DNA of 64,000 bases from contig NC_017045.1 of assembly GCF_000252855.1 (NCBI RefSeq), positions 2,046,001-2,110,000 of the forward strand, in the 5' to 3' direction. The notes under the pieces were generated by a model that did not search any database, had not been told where the DNA came from, and was given only the letters and a program-made list of their open reading frames with translations. Made by a program: the position numbers and the translations under genes. Shown one piece after another: positions 10,464 through 18,320 of this stretch. How positions within the stretch are numbered: position 1 is the stretch's first letter; each line of letters opens with the position of its first letter. This DNA is from Riemerella anatipestifer ATCC 11845 = DSM 15868 (lineage in GTDB: Bacteria; Bacteroidota; Bacteroidia; Flavobacteriales; Weeksellaceae).

Positions 10464-10500
10464 CTATGCACTTCCACTGCACAGAATGTATATACCTTTG
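10464..10500 (+). promoter_or_regulatory. Palindromic operator plus -7 box upstream of the HIRAN gene
   Basis: The palindrome CTATGCA-N7-TGCACAG (10464-10484; one mismatch between arms) ends 8 bp before TACCTTTG (10493-10500), a TAnnTTTG box. Arms, spacer length and distance to the box match the rtcB promoter. Confidence 0.65.
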
Positions 10501-10527
10501 TCATAAGAAATTTAAAAACACTCAAAA

Positions 10528-10866
10528 ATGGAGACAAAAAGAAAACAACAGAGAGAGCATCTAGCTAACTTTCACATTGCAGGTTTCAACTATTACGATG
10601 GGGCTTTATGTTTTTCTAAGCTCAAAGTAGGTGCAACGCTAGAACTTGAATACGAGGTAGATAACAAATACGACGCTCGTGCCGTAGCCCTCTACTACAA
10701 AGGCAATAAGTTAGGCTTTATTCCACGCACCGAAAACCGAATTTTCTACAAGCTCGTCAAAATGGGTTACGAAAACGCTTTGGATGTCCGCATTCAGCAG
10801 ATTGATGCCACCGCACATCCAGAGCAACAAATTAGCGTGGTGGTGCACCTGTTGCCACAAGATTAA
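10528..10866 (+). CDS. HIRAN-domain protein
   Basis: A standalone HIRAN domain of 112 residues: FHIAGFNYYDG, then EYEVDNKYDARAVALYY and GNKLGFIPRTEN, ending in the VHLL strand. HIRAN domains, named from HIP116/Rad5p, bind ssDNA 3' ends or damaged DNA and are usually fused to helicases or nucleases; small standalone forms occur in bacteria. It is preceded by the same operator-promoter layout as rtcB. It stands at the edge of a defence-type island. Its GC content looks higher than that of the helicase gene downstream. Confidence 0.85.
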   Translation: METKRKQQREHLANFHIAGFNYYDGALCFSKLKVGATLELEYEVDNKYDARAVALYYKGNKLGFIPRTENRIFYKLVKMGYENALDVRIQQIDATAHPEQQISVVVHLLPQD

Positions 10867-10874
10867 AAACCAAT

Positions 10875-10908
10875 AACCGTTGATGCAATGCGTCAGCGGT
10901 TTGTTTTT
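10875..10908 (+). terminator. Terminator after the HIRAN gene
   Basis: The stem AACCGTTGA/TCAGCGGTT (10875-10883 with 10893-10901, one G-U pair) is followed by TGTTTTTA. Confidence 0.65.
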
Positions 10909-10944
10909 ATGGTTGAGAATTTAGGAAATTAAAATGATATTTTT

Positions 10945-11060
10945 GGCGTGCCCCTTCCTTCGCCCACCGCATCGTCCGCGGGGCGGGCTTTCGCCTATAT
11001 CTTTTTCTGAGGAGGAACGACGAGGAAAAAGGATGCTGGTTCTATCCCTCATGCAGGGGG
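10945..11060 (+). repeat. Left copy of a ~120-bp element bracketing the helicase cassette
   Basis: The copy runs from GGCGTGCC through CGGGCTTTCG and CTATATCTTTTT, a 22-nt core starting GAGGAGGAACGACGAG (11009-11030), to TCTATCCCTCA. The same blocks occur in the same order on the opposite strand at 15313-15431, but the core is in direct orientation in both. It is non-coding and much richer in GC than its surroundings. The stretch 11061-11316 between it and the helicase gene shows no other gene or clear promoter. Confidence 0.75.
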
Positions 11061-11316
11061 AATGGTAGAGGTTAGCGAGGGAAAATAGAGAATTAGGATA
11101 AGTTTTATTGTTGTTCCTTAGAAAATGATTTTAAGTAGGGGAATTTAGTAAAACGATAATGCGAATGCTATGAAAATACATATAAATGTGTCAAATTGGC
11201 GTCCTATTTATTGAAAAAAAATAAACTAGACTGACATTTTGTTAACGGAAATAATGTTAGGTTTAAAAAGGAGCAATTTTTGATTGCCAACTACTTGTGA
11301 AAATAAACTAAAAATC

Positions 11317-14300
11317 ATGAAATTAAAATTACCTCGTTTAATTAGAGAAGAAAAAGTTGGAAATTCTTTAAGAAAGAATATTATAATCCATTTGGTCTGT
11401 GAAGAAGTTGAAAAAGATTTTGAAATTGTTTCTTTTCAACGAGGTAAGGTGATTCTGAAGGATTTGGATGGAACCGAATTTTATATCACGACCTCCAAAA
11501 ATGATGTGCCAGAGAATCAAAATTTTGTTTTGTTATCAAAGAGTTTTCTTAAAAAAGATATTGAAAGCGGAAATATTACATTCATAAAATGGTTAAAACA
11601 TCCAAACAATATCGAACATCGACCTACAGATATTGTAAATTCTTGGGGGAATGCGTTTAATTTTAAAGAAGAAGACTTAGGAAATGAATTAATTGGGTTA
11701 AGAAAACCACAAATAGGTGCAATACATTCAATTTTAGGTCATTTAACAAATGCTAATGAAATTGCAACTGTTGTTTTACCAACAGGAACTGGAAAAACGG
11801 AAACAATGTTATCCGTTTTGGTTGCAGGTAAATGTAATAAACTTTTGGTTACAGTTCCTTCTGATGCATTAAGGAGTCAATTAGCAGGAAAGTTTTATGA
11901 TTTAGGTTGGCTTAAAAAAGGGGATAGTGAAGGAAACTCCATCGTTTCTTCTAATGCTAAATATCCAAAAGTAGGAATTGTCAATACTGGTTTCAGAGAT
12001 GATGATGAATTAAACCATTTTCTTGACAAGTGTAATGTAATTGTTTCTACTATGGATTTAATGACTTCAATGCCTATCAAACAAGCTAATTTAATTTCAG
12101 AGAAGTGTTCGCATCTTTTTGTGGATGAAGCTCATCACTCAAAAGCAAAAAGTTGGAATAGATTTATTAATTTTTTTGATAAGAATAAGGTAGTATTATT
12201 TACTGCAACACCTTATAGAAATGACGGGCAATTACTTGATGGGAAAATTATATATAATTTCACACTCAAAGAAGCACAAGAGCAAGGTTACTTTAAAGAA
12301 ATTGATTTTATTCCAATAAGAGAATATGACCAAAAAACTGCTGATTTGAAAATAGCTGAAGTAGCTGTAAATAAGTTAAGAGAAGATATTACGAATGGGT
12401 ATGAGCACATTTTAATGGCTCGATGTGAAAATAAACTTCGTGCAGATGAAGTTTTTGAAATTTACTCAAAACATACTGACTTGAATCCTATTAAAATATA
12501 TTCAAATCTAAAAGGTCAGTCTAATATTAAGCAAAACATAATAAACAAACAGCATAAAATCATTGTGTGTGTTGATATGTTGGGTGAGGGATTTGATTTG
12601 CCAGAGTTAAAAATCGCAGCATTTCACGATGCAAGAAAAAGTTTGCCAATCACATTACAATTTGCAGGGAGGTTTACGCGTACAAATAAGGATAATAATT
12701 TAGGAAAAGCAAGCTTTGTTGCCAATCTTTATCAACCAAGCTTAAGTGATGAATTAAGCTTGCTTTATGCAAAAGAATCAAATTGGAACTCAATTTTACC
12801 AACATTAAGTTTACAAGCAACTCAGGAGCAGATAGACTTACAAGATTTTTTATCAGGATTTAATCATTTGGATGAATCAATTATACCATTTCAAGAAATT
12901 CGTCCTGCTTTTAGTTCTGTTGTTTATAAAAATCAAACTGACGATTGGCATCCTATGAACTTTAAAGCAGGAATAAAAGGCTATGAAAATTATGATTATA
13001 AATTTCATGACTTAAATAGAGATAGGAAGACATTAATCGTATTCTTAGGAAATAAGAAACCAGTTGATTGGGGAAGTTTTAAAGATGTTTATAATATTGA
13101 ATGGAATATATACATAGTTTATTGGGAACAATCAAAAAATTTATTATTTATACATTCTTCGGATAAGGGAAGTCATTATAAAGAATTAGCAAATGCAATT
13201 ATTGGGAATAGTTCAATCTTGATTAAAGATGAGGATGTTTTCAAAACTTTTTATAATATTGATAGAGTAAAACTATTCAATTTAGGGTTGAGAAAAGGAC
13301 TTGGAAAAGATATTACTTTTCAATCATATTATGGGAAAGGCGTACAAGAAGGACTTACATTGGCGGAAGAAAAATCGGGTATCAATAACAATGTTTTTGG
13401 AGTTGGTTTTGAAAATGGAGATATAACATCCATTGGTTGTTCAAGAAAGGGACGAATTTGGTCTTATTCAAGAGGAACAATAAATCAATTTTTAGATTGG
13501 TGTGATGAAATTGCTATAAAATTGACAAATGATGAAATTGACCCTAATGAAATTTTACTTAAAAATACTATAAAACCCGAAAGAGTTTCAATCAGACCAA
13601 ATGCTTATCCTATTTCTGTAGATTGGCATCATGAGATATATAAAACTATTGAGGATAAAGTTGTTTTCAATATAAAAGGAATTGATTATGATTTATCAAG
13701 TATAGAACTTAACACTTTTAATCCTGATAACGATAATCCATTGAGTTTTTCTTTAGATACAGATTCTGATATAATTACTTTTCAATTGAATTTGAGTGAA
13801 GTGATTGTAAATGGTAATAGATTATTCAGTTTTAATATATTAAAAACTTCAACTATAGAAGCAAATGTAAAAATGGGTTCAAAGATTTATTCGGTAATCG
13901 AATTTTTTAATGAGTTTCCACCGAAATTCTGGTTTCATGATGGTTCTAATTTACAAGGTAATGAATATGTGAAATTTAATGAAGAAATTTTAGAATATCC
14001 TAAAGAAGAAATAGAAGTTTGGAATTGGACAGGTGTAGATATTAATAAAGAATCAGAGGGGTTTGGTAATATTAATAATTCTTCAATTCAGTATTTTTGT
14101 ATTGAGAAATTAATCCATGAGGATTATGATTTAATATATAATGACGATAATAGCGGAGAAATTGCAGATATAGTTGCTATAAAAAATACAGAGAAAGAAA
14201 TACTTATTGATTTATTTCATTTGAAATTTGCATTAAGGGGTGTTGTTTCAAGCGAAATTAAAAATTTCTATGAAGTGTGTGGTCAAGCACAAAAATCATT

Positions 14301-14586
14301 AGTTTGGAAGTATAAAGAAAGTTTAGAATTCTTTAATCATTTAATGAAAAGAGAATATAAAAAGCAAAAACAAGGGCAAACAAGAATTAGAAAAGGTAAT
14401 ATTGAATTATTAGAAAAATTACTGTTTGAAGCTAAATGGAATAAAGAATTGAAGTTTCAAGTTATAATTGTTCAACCAGGATTTTCAAAAGAAACAGTAA
14501 CTCCGCCAATTTTAAATTTGTTAGGAGTTACTTCAAACCATTTAAAAAAAGAGGGGGGAATTGATTTAAAAGTAATTTCAAGTTAA
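11317..14586 (+). CDS. SF2 DEAD/DEAH-box helicase with candidate C-terminal nuclease domain
   Basis: A large protein of 1,089 residues. The N-terminal ~130 residues are unassigned. The helicase core has motif I PTGTGKT (155-161), motif II DEAH (270-273), motif III TATP (296-299) and motif VI QFAGRFTR (448-455), the type found in restriction R subunits and defence helicases. A middle region of about 450 residues is unassigned. Near the C-terminus, Glu948/Asp951, then Asp965, His968 and Lys970 (ILIDLFHLKF), followed by EVCGQAQKSLVWKY, look like a PD-(D/E)xK-type nuclease with an atypical H-x-K. ATG 11317 is preferred over an upstream TTG (11284). It pairs with the membrane gene 48 bp downstream; the role is probably anti-phage, by inference. 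Confidence 0.8.
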   Translation: MKLKLPRLIREEKVGNSLRKNIIIHLVCEEVEKDFEIVSFQRGKVILKDLDGTEFYITTSKNDVPENQNFVLLSKSFLKKDIESGNITFIKWLKHPNNIEHRPTDIVNSWGNAFNFKEEDLGNELIGLRKPQIGAIHSILGHLTNANEIATVVLPTGTGKTETMLSVLVAGKCNKLLVTVPSDALRSQLAGKFYDLGWLKKGDSEGNSIVSSNAKYPKVGIVNTGFRDDDELNHFLDKCNVIVSTMDLMTSMPIKQANLISEKCSHLFVDEAHHSKAKSWNRFINFFDKNKVVLFTATPYRNDGQLLDGKIIYNFTLKEAQEQGYFKEIDFIPIREYDQKTADLKIAEVAVNKLREDITNGYEHILMARCENKLRADEVFEIYSKHTDLNPIKIYSNLKGQSNIKQNIINKQHKIIVCVDMLGEGFDLPELKIAAFHDARKSLPITLQFAGRFTRTNKDNNLGKASFVANLYQPSLSDELSLLYAKESNWNSILPTLSLQATQEQIDLQDFLSGFNHLDESIIPFQEIRPAFSSVVYKNQTDDWHPMNFKAGIKGYENYDYKFHDLNRDRKTLIVFLGNKKPVDWGSFKDVYNIEWNIYIVYWEQSKNLLFIHSSDKGSHYKELANAIIGNSSILIKDEDVFKTFYNIDRVKLFNLGLRKGLGKDITFQSYYGKGVQEGLTLAEEKSGINNNVFGVGFENGDITSIGCSRKGRIWSYSRGTINQFLDWCDEIAIKLTNDEIDPNEILLKNTIKPERVSIRPNAYPISVDWHHEIYKTIEDKVVFNIKGIDYDLSSIELNTFNPDNDNPLSFSLDTDSDIITFQLNLSEVIVNGNRLFSFNILKTSTIEANVKMGSKIYSVIEFFNEFPPKFWFHDGSNLQGNEYVKFNEEILEYPKEEIEVWNWTGVDINKESEGFGNINNSSIQYFCIEKLIHEDYDLIYNDDNSGEIADIVAIKNTEKEILIDLFHLKFALRGVVSSEIKNFYEVCGQAQKSLVWKYKESLEFFNHLMKREYKKQKQGQTRIRKGNIELLEKLLFEAKWNKELKFQVIIVQPGFSKETVTPPILNLLGVTSNHLKKEGGIDLKVISS

Positions 14587-14633
14587 CAGATAGTATAAAT
14601 AATAATATCTAAAATTAATTAAGTATTGCTATT

Positions 14634-15299
14634 ATGAAAAACAAAAAAAGTAAGAAGAAGTATCATAAAGAAGATTTGATAAATACACTGAACAGATTGT
14701 ATAGGTGTCGAGATTTAGAAATTTCTAATCTTTGGCAAAGGTCAGTTTTTCTCTCTGTTTTTTTAATCCTTTGCTTTACTGCTTACGGATATTTAATATT
14801 AAATTTAGTCAAAGAAAATTATGATTTAAATACTCTAAATAAATATAATATCACTTGTTTGTTGCTATCTTCGATAAGTGTAATTTTTTCTACTATTTGG
14901 ATTTTAATGGCAAAAGCCTCAAAAGCATGGTATGAAGTTTATGAATCTGCAATTTCAAGTTTTGAATATAAATATTTTGAAAAAATAAACTTGCCTGCTG
15001 AGAATATTATGGGTGAGATGATTTTTAGAAGGGAGTTAAGAAATGATAATATCTTTTCACGAAAAGGAGGTGCGTTTTCGCCATCTAAAATAAATATTGC
15101 TATTGGACAGATTAGTTTATTAATTTGGGCGATTATAATGCTTTTACACTCAGTATGTAATTTACTTCTTATACATTTAACAGAAAATAAGATAATAAAT
15201 ACAACTCTAACAGTAGCTATACCTTTAATGACACTTTCGATTGTATTATATATTACTTTATCTGAATATGTGAAGAGTGGGTTTCTGACAAAAAATTAA
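14634..15299 (+). CDS. Four-helix membrane protein, partner of the helicase
   Basis: A 221-residue inner-membrane protein. It has a lysine-rich N-terminus, two helices at about 38-60 and 77-99, an amphipathic central part (KASKAWYEVYESAISSFEYKY), and two more helices at about 157-178 and 188-208. The layout recalls SLATT-like and RipA-type octameric membrane proteins found in defence loci, but I cannot assign it firmly. It follows the helicase by 48 bp, has the same low GC, and lies inside the same pair of inverted elements, so the two likely work as one system, with this protein a possible membrane effector. Confidence 0.7.
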   Translation: MKNKKSKKKYHKEDLINTLNRLYRCRDLEISNLWQRSVFLSVFLILCFTAYGYLILNLVKENYDLNTLNKYNITCLLLSSISVIFSTIWILMAKASKAWYEVYESAISSFEYKYFEKINLPAENIMGEMIFRRELRNDNIFSRKGGAFSPSKINIAIGQISLLIWAIIMLLHSVCNLLLIHLTENKIINTTLTVAIPLMTLSIVLYITLSEYVKSGFLTKN

Positions 15300-15312
15300 T
15301 CCCTCCAAACAT

Positions 15313-15431
15313 TCCTCCGTGTGAGGGATAGAGGCGGTATCCTTTTTTGAGGAGGAACGACGAGGAAAAAGATATAGCCGAAAGCCCGACGGCGAGACCT
15401 TTGTGCGTGGGAACTAGGAAGCCGGCACGCC
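15313..15431 (-). repeat. Right copy of the ~120-bp element, inverted
   Basis: Read on the minus strand it repeats the blocks of the left copy: GGCGTGCC, CGGGCTTTCGG, CTATATCTTTTT, AAAAGGAT and TCTATCCCTCA. The 22-nt core (15349-15370) is flipped relative to those arms and so lies in direct orientation with the left core. A 77-codon minus-strand frame over this copy (15296-15529) looks incidental. Confidence 0.75.
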
Positions 15432-15500
15432 CAAGTGATTTTTCTGTACTTTATCACGATTGTTTTTGGGGCTAAAATGGTCTTTTTGGAGATTAAATTG

Positions 15501-15508
15501 TACCTTTG
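15501..15508 (+). promoter_or_regulatory. Candidate -7 box (TACCTTTG) for the hsd operon
   Basis: TACCTTTG fits TAnnTTTG and lies 28 bp before the hsdM ATG. The nearest TTG upstream is only 12 bp away, so the -33 element is uncertain. Confidence 0.4.
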
Positions 15509-15536
15509 TAAAACTTGAAAAATAGACACTTTTGAT

Positions 15537-17084
15537 ATGATTACAGGCGAACTTAAATCTCAAATAGATAAAATCTGGAACGACTTCTGGACGGGCGGTA
15601 TCTCTAATCCGCTTACGGTGATAGAGCAGTTTACTTACCTTATTTTCTTAAAGCAACTAGATGATAAACAGACCACTATAGAGGAAGAAAAAACACTATT
15701 TGGGGCAAGTAACCACAAAGATATATATGCCTCTGAGCAAAACGAACTGAGATGGAGCTTTTTTAAAGATAAAGACCCAGAGGTAATGTTTGATATTTTT
15801 ACGAAGCCAAATCCAGAGATAGATAACCTCACGGCTTTTGATTTTATGAAGACATTGGGAGCTGTTGGAGGAAAATTTTCGGAATATATGAAGGGGGCAA
15901 CTTTTATGATTCCTACGCCGAATTTGCTTGACCGTGTGGTGCAACAGATTGATAAACTACCGCTGAACAGACGCGATACGAAAGGGGATTTGTATGAGTA
16001 TATGCTGAGTAAAATTGCGGAAGCGGGTACGAATGGGCAGTTCCGTACACCGAGGCATATCATTAGGATGATGGTGGAGCTGATGCAACCACAACAGGAG
16101 GATACCGTCTGCGACCCTGCAATGGGAACGGCTGGTTTTCTGGTGGCTACGGGCGAATATCTGCACGAGAGGCATCAAGATTGGTTTTTGGATAAAACAT
16201 TTCGGAGACATTTTAGCGAGGATATGTTTCATGGGATTGAGATTGACCCTTCTATGATGCGTATTGCTTCTATGAATTTGCAGTTGCACGGCATTGAGTC
16301 GCCAAATATCACAGGGGGTAGTGCGTTGGCAGAAAGTAATACAATTACAGGTAAATATTCGTTGATTTTAGCCAATCCACCGTTTAAGGGGGCGTTGAAT
16401 TACGATGAGGTGGAGAGCAGTTTGTTGCAAGTAACGAAAACGAAAAAAACGGAGTTACTCTTTTTGTCGTTGATTTTGCGTATGCTGAAATTGGGCGGTA
16501 GAGCGGCTGTGATTGTGCCTGATGGGGTGTTGTTTGGTAATAGTACGGCGCATAAAAATATCCGTAAAGAGCTGATAGAAAATCATCAGTTGCAAGGGGT
16601 GATTTCGATGCCGAGTGGGGTGTTTAAGCCTTATGCGGGGGTGAGTACGGCAATTTTGCTTTTTACTAAAACCAACACGGGTGGTACAGAGAAAGTGTGG
16701 TTTTATGATATGACGACTGACGGGTATAGTTTGGACGACAAGCGAACTGCAAAAATTACTAACGAGCAGTTGGAGGCGTGTTTTGATACACCTGAACAAA
16801 TACAATCTGAGGTAGCGGAGCATTGTGATATTCCACGAATTTTAACGGATTGGCGAAATATAGACAAGGTGGGCACCGACCGTACTCAAAAATCTTTTTT
16901 GGTAGCCAAAGCGGATATTGTGGCAAACGATTATGATTTGAGCATTAACCGATATAAAGAAATTGTTTATGAAACGATTGCTTATGAAACACCAAGTGCT
17001 ATTATTACTCAAATTAAAGATTTGCAAACACAACGACAACAAGCGATGGAGGCATTGGAAAAGATGTTAAACGCTAAGATGTAA
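15537..17084 (+). CDS. hsdM: Type I restriction-modification DNA methyltransferase subunit M
   Basis: An N6-adenine methyltransferase of 515 residues that modifies the bipartite site chosen by HsdS. Residues about 1-140 are the HsdM N-terminal helical domain. The catalytic domain has the AdoMet motif DPAMGTAGF (193-201) and motif IV NPPF (280-283). The C-terminal ~40 residues are helical and contact HsdS. The length is typical. Base composition is clearly richer in GC than the cassette just upstream. hsdS starts 4 bp after its stop codon, so translation is coupled. Confidence 0.96.
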   Translation: MITGELKSQIDKIWNDFWTGGISNPLTVIEQFTYLIFLKQLDDKQTTIEEEKTLFGASNHKDIYASEQNELRWSFFKDKDPEVMFDIFTKPNPEIDNLTAFDFMKTLGAVGGKFSEYMKGATFMIPTPNLLDRVVQQIDKLPLNRRDTKGDLYEYMLSKIAEAGTNGQFRTPRHIIRMMVELMQPQQEDTVCDPAMGTAGFLVATGEYLHERHQDWFLDKTFRRHFSEDMFHGIEIDPSMMRIASMNLQLHGIESPNITGGSALAESNTITGKYSLILANPPFKGALNYDEVESSLLQVTKTKKTELLFLSLILRMLKLGGRAAVIVPDGVLFGNSTAHKNIRKELIENHQLQGVISMPSGVFKPYAGVSTAILLFTKTNTGGTEKVWFYDMTTDGYSLDDKRTAKITNEQLEACFDTPEQIQSEVAEHCDIPRILTDWRNIDKVGTDRTQKSFLVAKADIVANDYDLSINRYKEIVYETIAYETPSAIITQIKDLQTQRQQAMEALEKMLNAKM

Positions 17085-17088
17085 GGGA

Positions 17089-18186
17089 ATGGAAAGAGTG
17101 AAATTAATAGATATTTGTAAACCAAAACAATGGAAAACAATATCTGGGAAAGACATTTTAGAAAAAGGGAAATATCCTGTTTATGGTGCAAATGGTAAAA
17201 TAGGATTTTACAATGAATATAATCACGAAAAACCTACATTATTGATTGGATGTAGGGGGTCATGTGGCACAATACATATTTCTGAACCTTTTAGTTACAC
17301 TTCAGGAAATGCAATGGCACTAGATGGTTTATCATCAAAAGTTGATATTAAGTTTCTTTTTTATTATCTAAAACAAAGAGGTTTTGATGATGTAATGAGT
17401 GGAGGAGTGCAAAAGCAAATTACTAAAGTAGGATTAGAGAAAGTTGAAATCCCCCTACCTCCATTAGTGGAGCAACAAGCTATTGCCGAAAAATTAGACC
17501 AAGCTCAAAAAATCATTGATTTAAACGAGGCGGAAGTGGCTCGCTATGATAAATTGGCTCAAGCACTTTTTATCGATATGTTTGGCGACCCTGTGCAAAA
17601 TCCGAAGGGGTGGGAAGTAAAAAAGTTGGGGGAGGTTTGTACTAATATTTTGGGAGGTGGTACACCATCAAAATCAAAACCAGAGTTTTATATAGGTGAT
17701 ATTCCTTGGGTAACACCAAAAGATATGAAAACTAAATTTATTAGAAATAGTATTGACCACATCAATAAATTAGCTATTGAAAATAGCAGTGCTAAATTAA
17801 TACCGGTAGATAGTATTTTAATGGTTATAAGAAGTGGAATATTAAAACACACTTTGCCGGTGGCTATAAACAAAGTCTCTGTTACTATTAATCAAGATAT
17901 GAAAGCGTTTTTACCTAATGATAAAATTACAAATACATTATTTATGCTTTATTTCTTCAAAGTGTGTTCATATTTCCTTTTGGGGAAAGTTAGAGCTGTG
18001 ACAGCGGACAATATAGAATTTAATCAAATTAAAAACTTAAATTATATCCTTCCCCCCATCACCCTTCAAAACGAATTTGCTAAGCGTATAGAGCAAATAG
18101 AATTGTTGAAAAATCAAGCACAGCAGGAATTGGAGCAAAGTAAAAATTTGTTTCAGTCTTTGTTGCAAGAAAGTTTTAAGGGGTAA
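17089..18186 (+). CDS. hsdS: Type I restriction-modification specificity subunit S
   Basis: The DNA-recognition subunit, 365 residues, slightly short for the family. Layout: target-recognition domain 1 (about 1-125), central conserved helices (PLPPLVEQQAIAEKL to about 165), target-recognition domain 2 (about 170-320, starting GWEVKKLGEVCTNILGG), and C-terminal conserved helices (about 325-365). The two domains read the two halves of a split recognition sequence that cannot be deduced here. Both recognition domains are AT-rich while the conserved helices are less so, the usual sign of domain exchange. No second hsdS or inverted partial copy is present to allow shuffling. Confidence 0.93.
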   Translation: MERVKLIDICKPKQWKTISGKDILEKGKYPVYGANGKIGFYNEYNHEKPTLLIGCRGSCGTIHISEPFSYTSGNAMALDGLSSKVDIKFLFYYLKQRGFDDVMSGGVQKQITKVGLEKVEIPLPPLVEQQAIAEKLDQAQKIIDLNEAEVARYDKLAQALFIDMFGDPVQNPKGWEVKKLGEVCTNILGGGTPSKSKPEFYIGDIPWVTPKDMKTKFIRNSIDHINKLAIENSSAKLIPVDSILMVIRSGILKHTLPVAINKVSVTINQDMKAFLPNDKITNTLFMLYFFKVCSYFLLGKVRAVTADNIEFNQIKNLNYILPPITLQNEFAKRIEQIELLKNQAQQELEQSKNLFQSLLQESFKG

Positions 18187-18320
18187 ATAAGCGGGAGATT
18201 TAATATATTTAGGAGAAGTTATTTTTAACATCAAGGATATAAAATGGCGTTGTAATAGTCAATAATTTTGAAAAAAAGATTATTTTTGAAACTCTCTTAG
18301 ACAGGGAGAAAGATATAACC

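Noticed and set aside
10945-15431. Insertion sequence or transposon with terminal inverted repeats
   Set aside because: No transposase or integrase gene lies between the elements, and no target-site duplication can be seen at their ends.
15296-15529. 77-codon minus-strand frame over the right inverted element
   Set aside because: It lies within the repeated non-coding element and its composition follows the repeat; no start context or family pattern.
17089-18186. Phase-variable hsdS shuffling system
   Set aside because: Only one hsdS gene is present, with no partial copy, recombinase or inverted recognition-domain repeat nearby.
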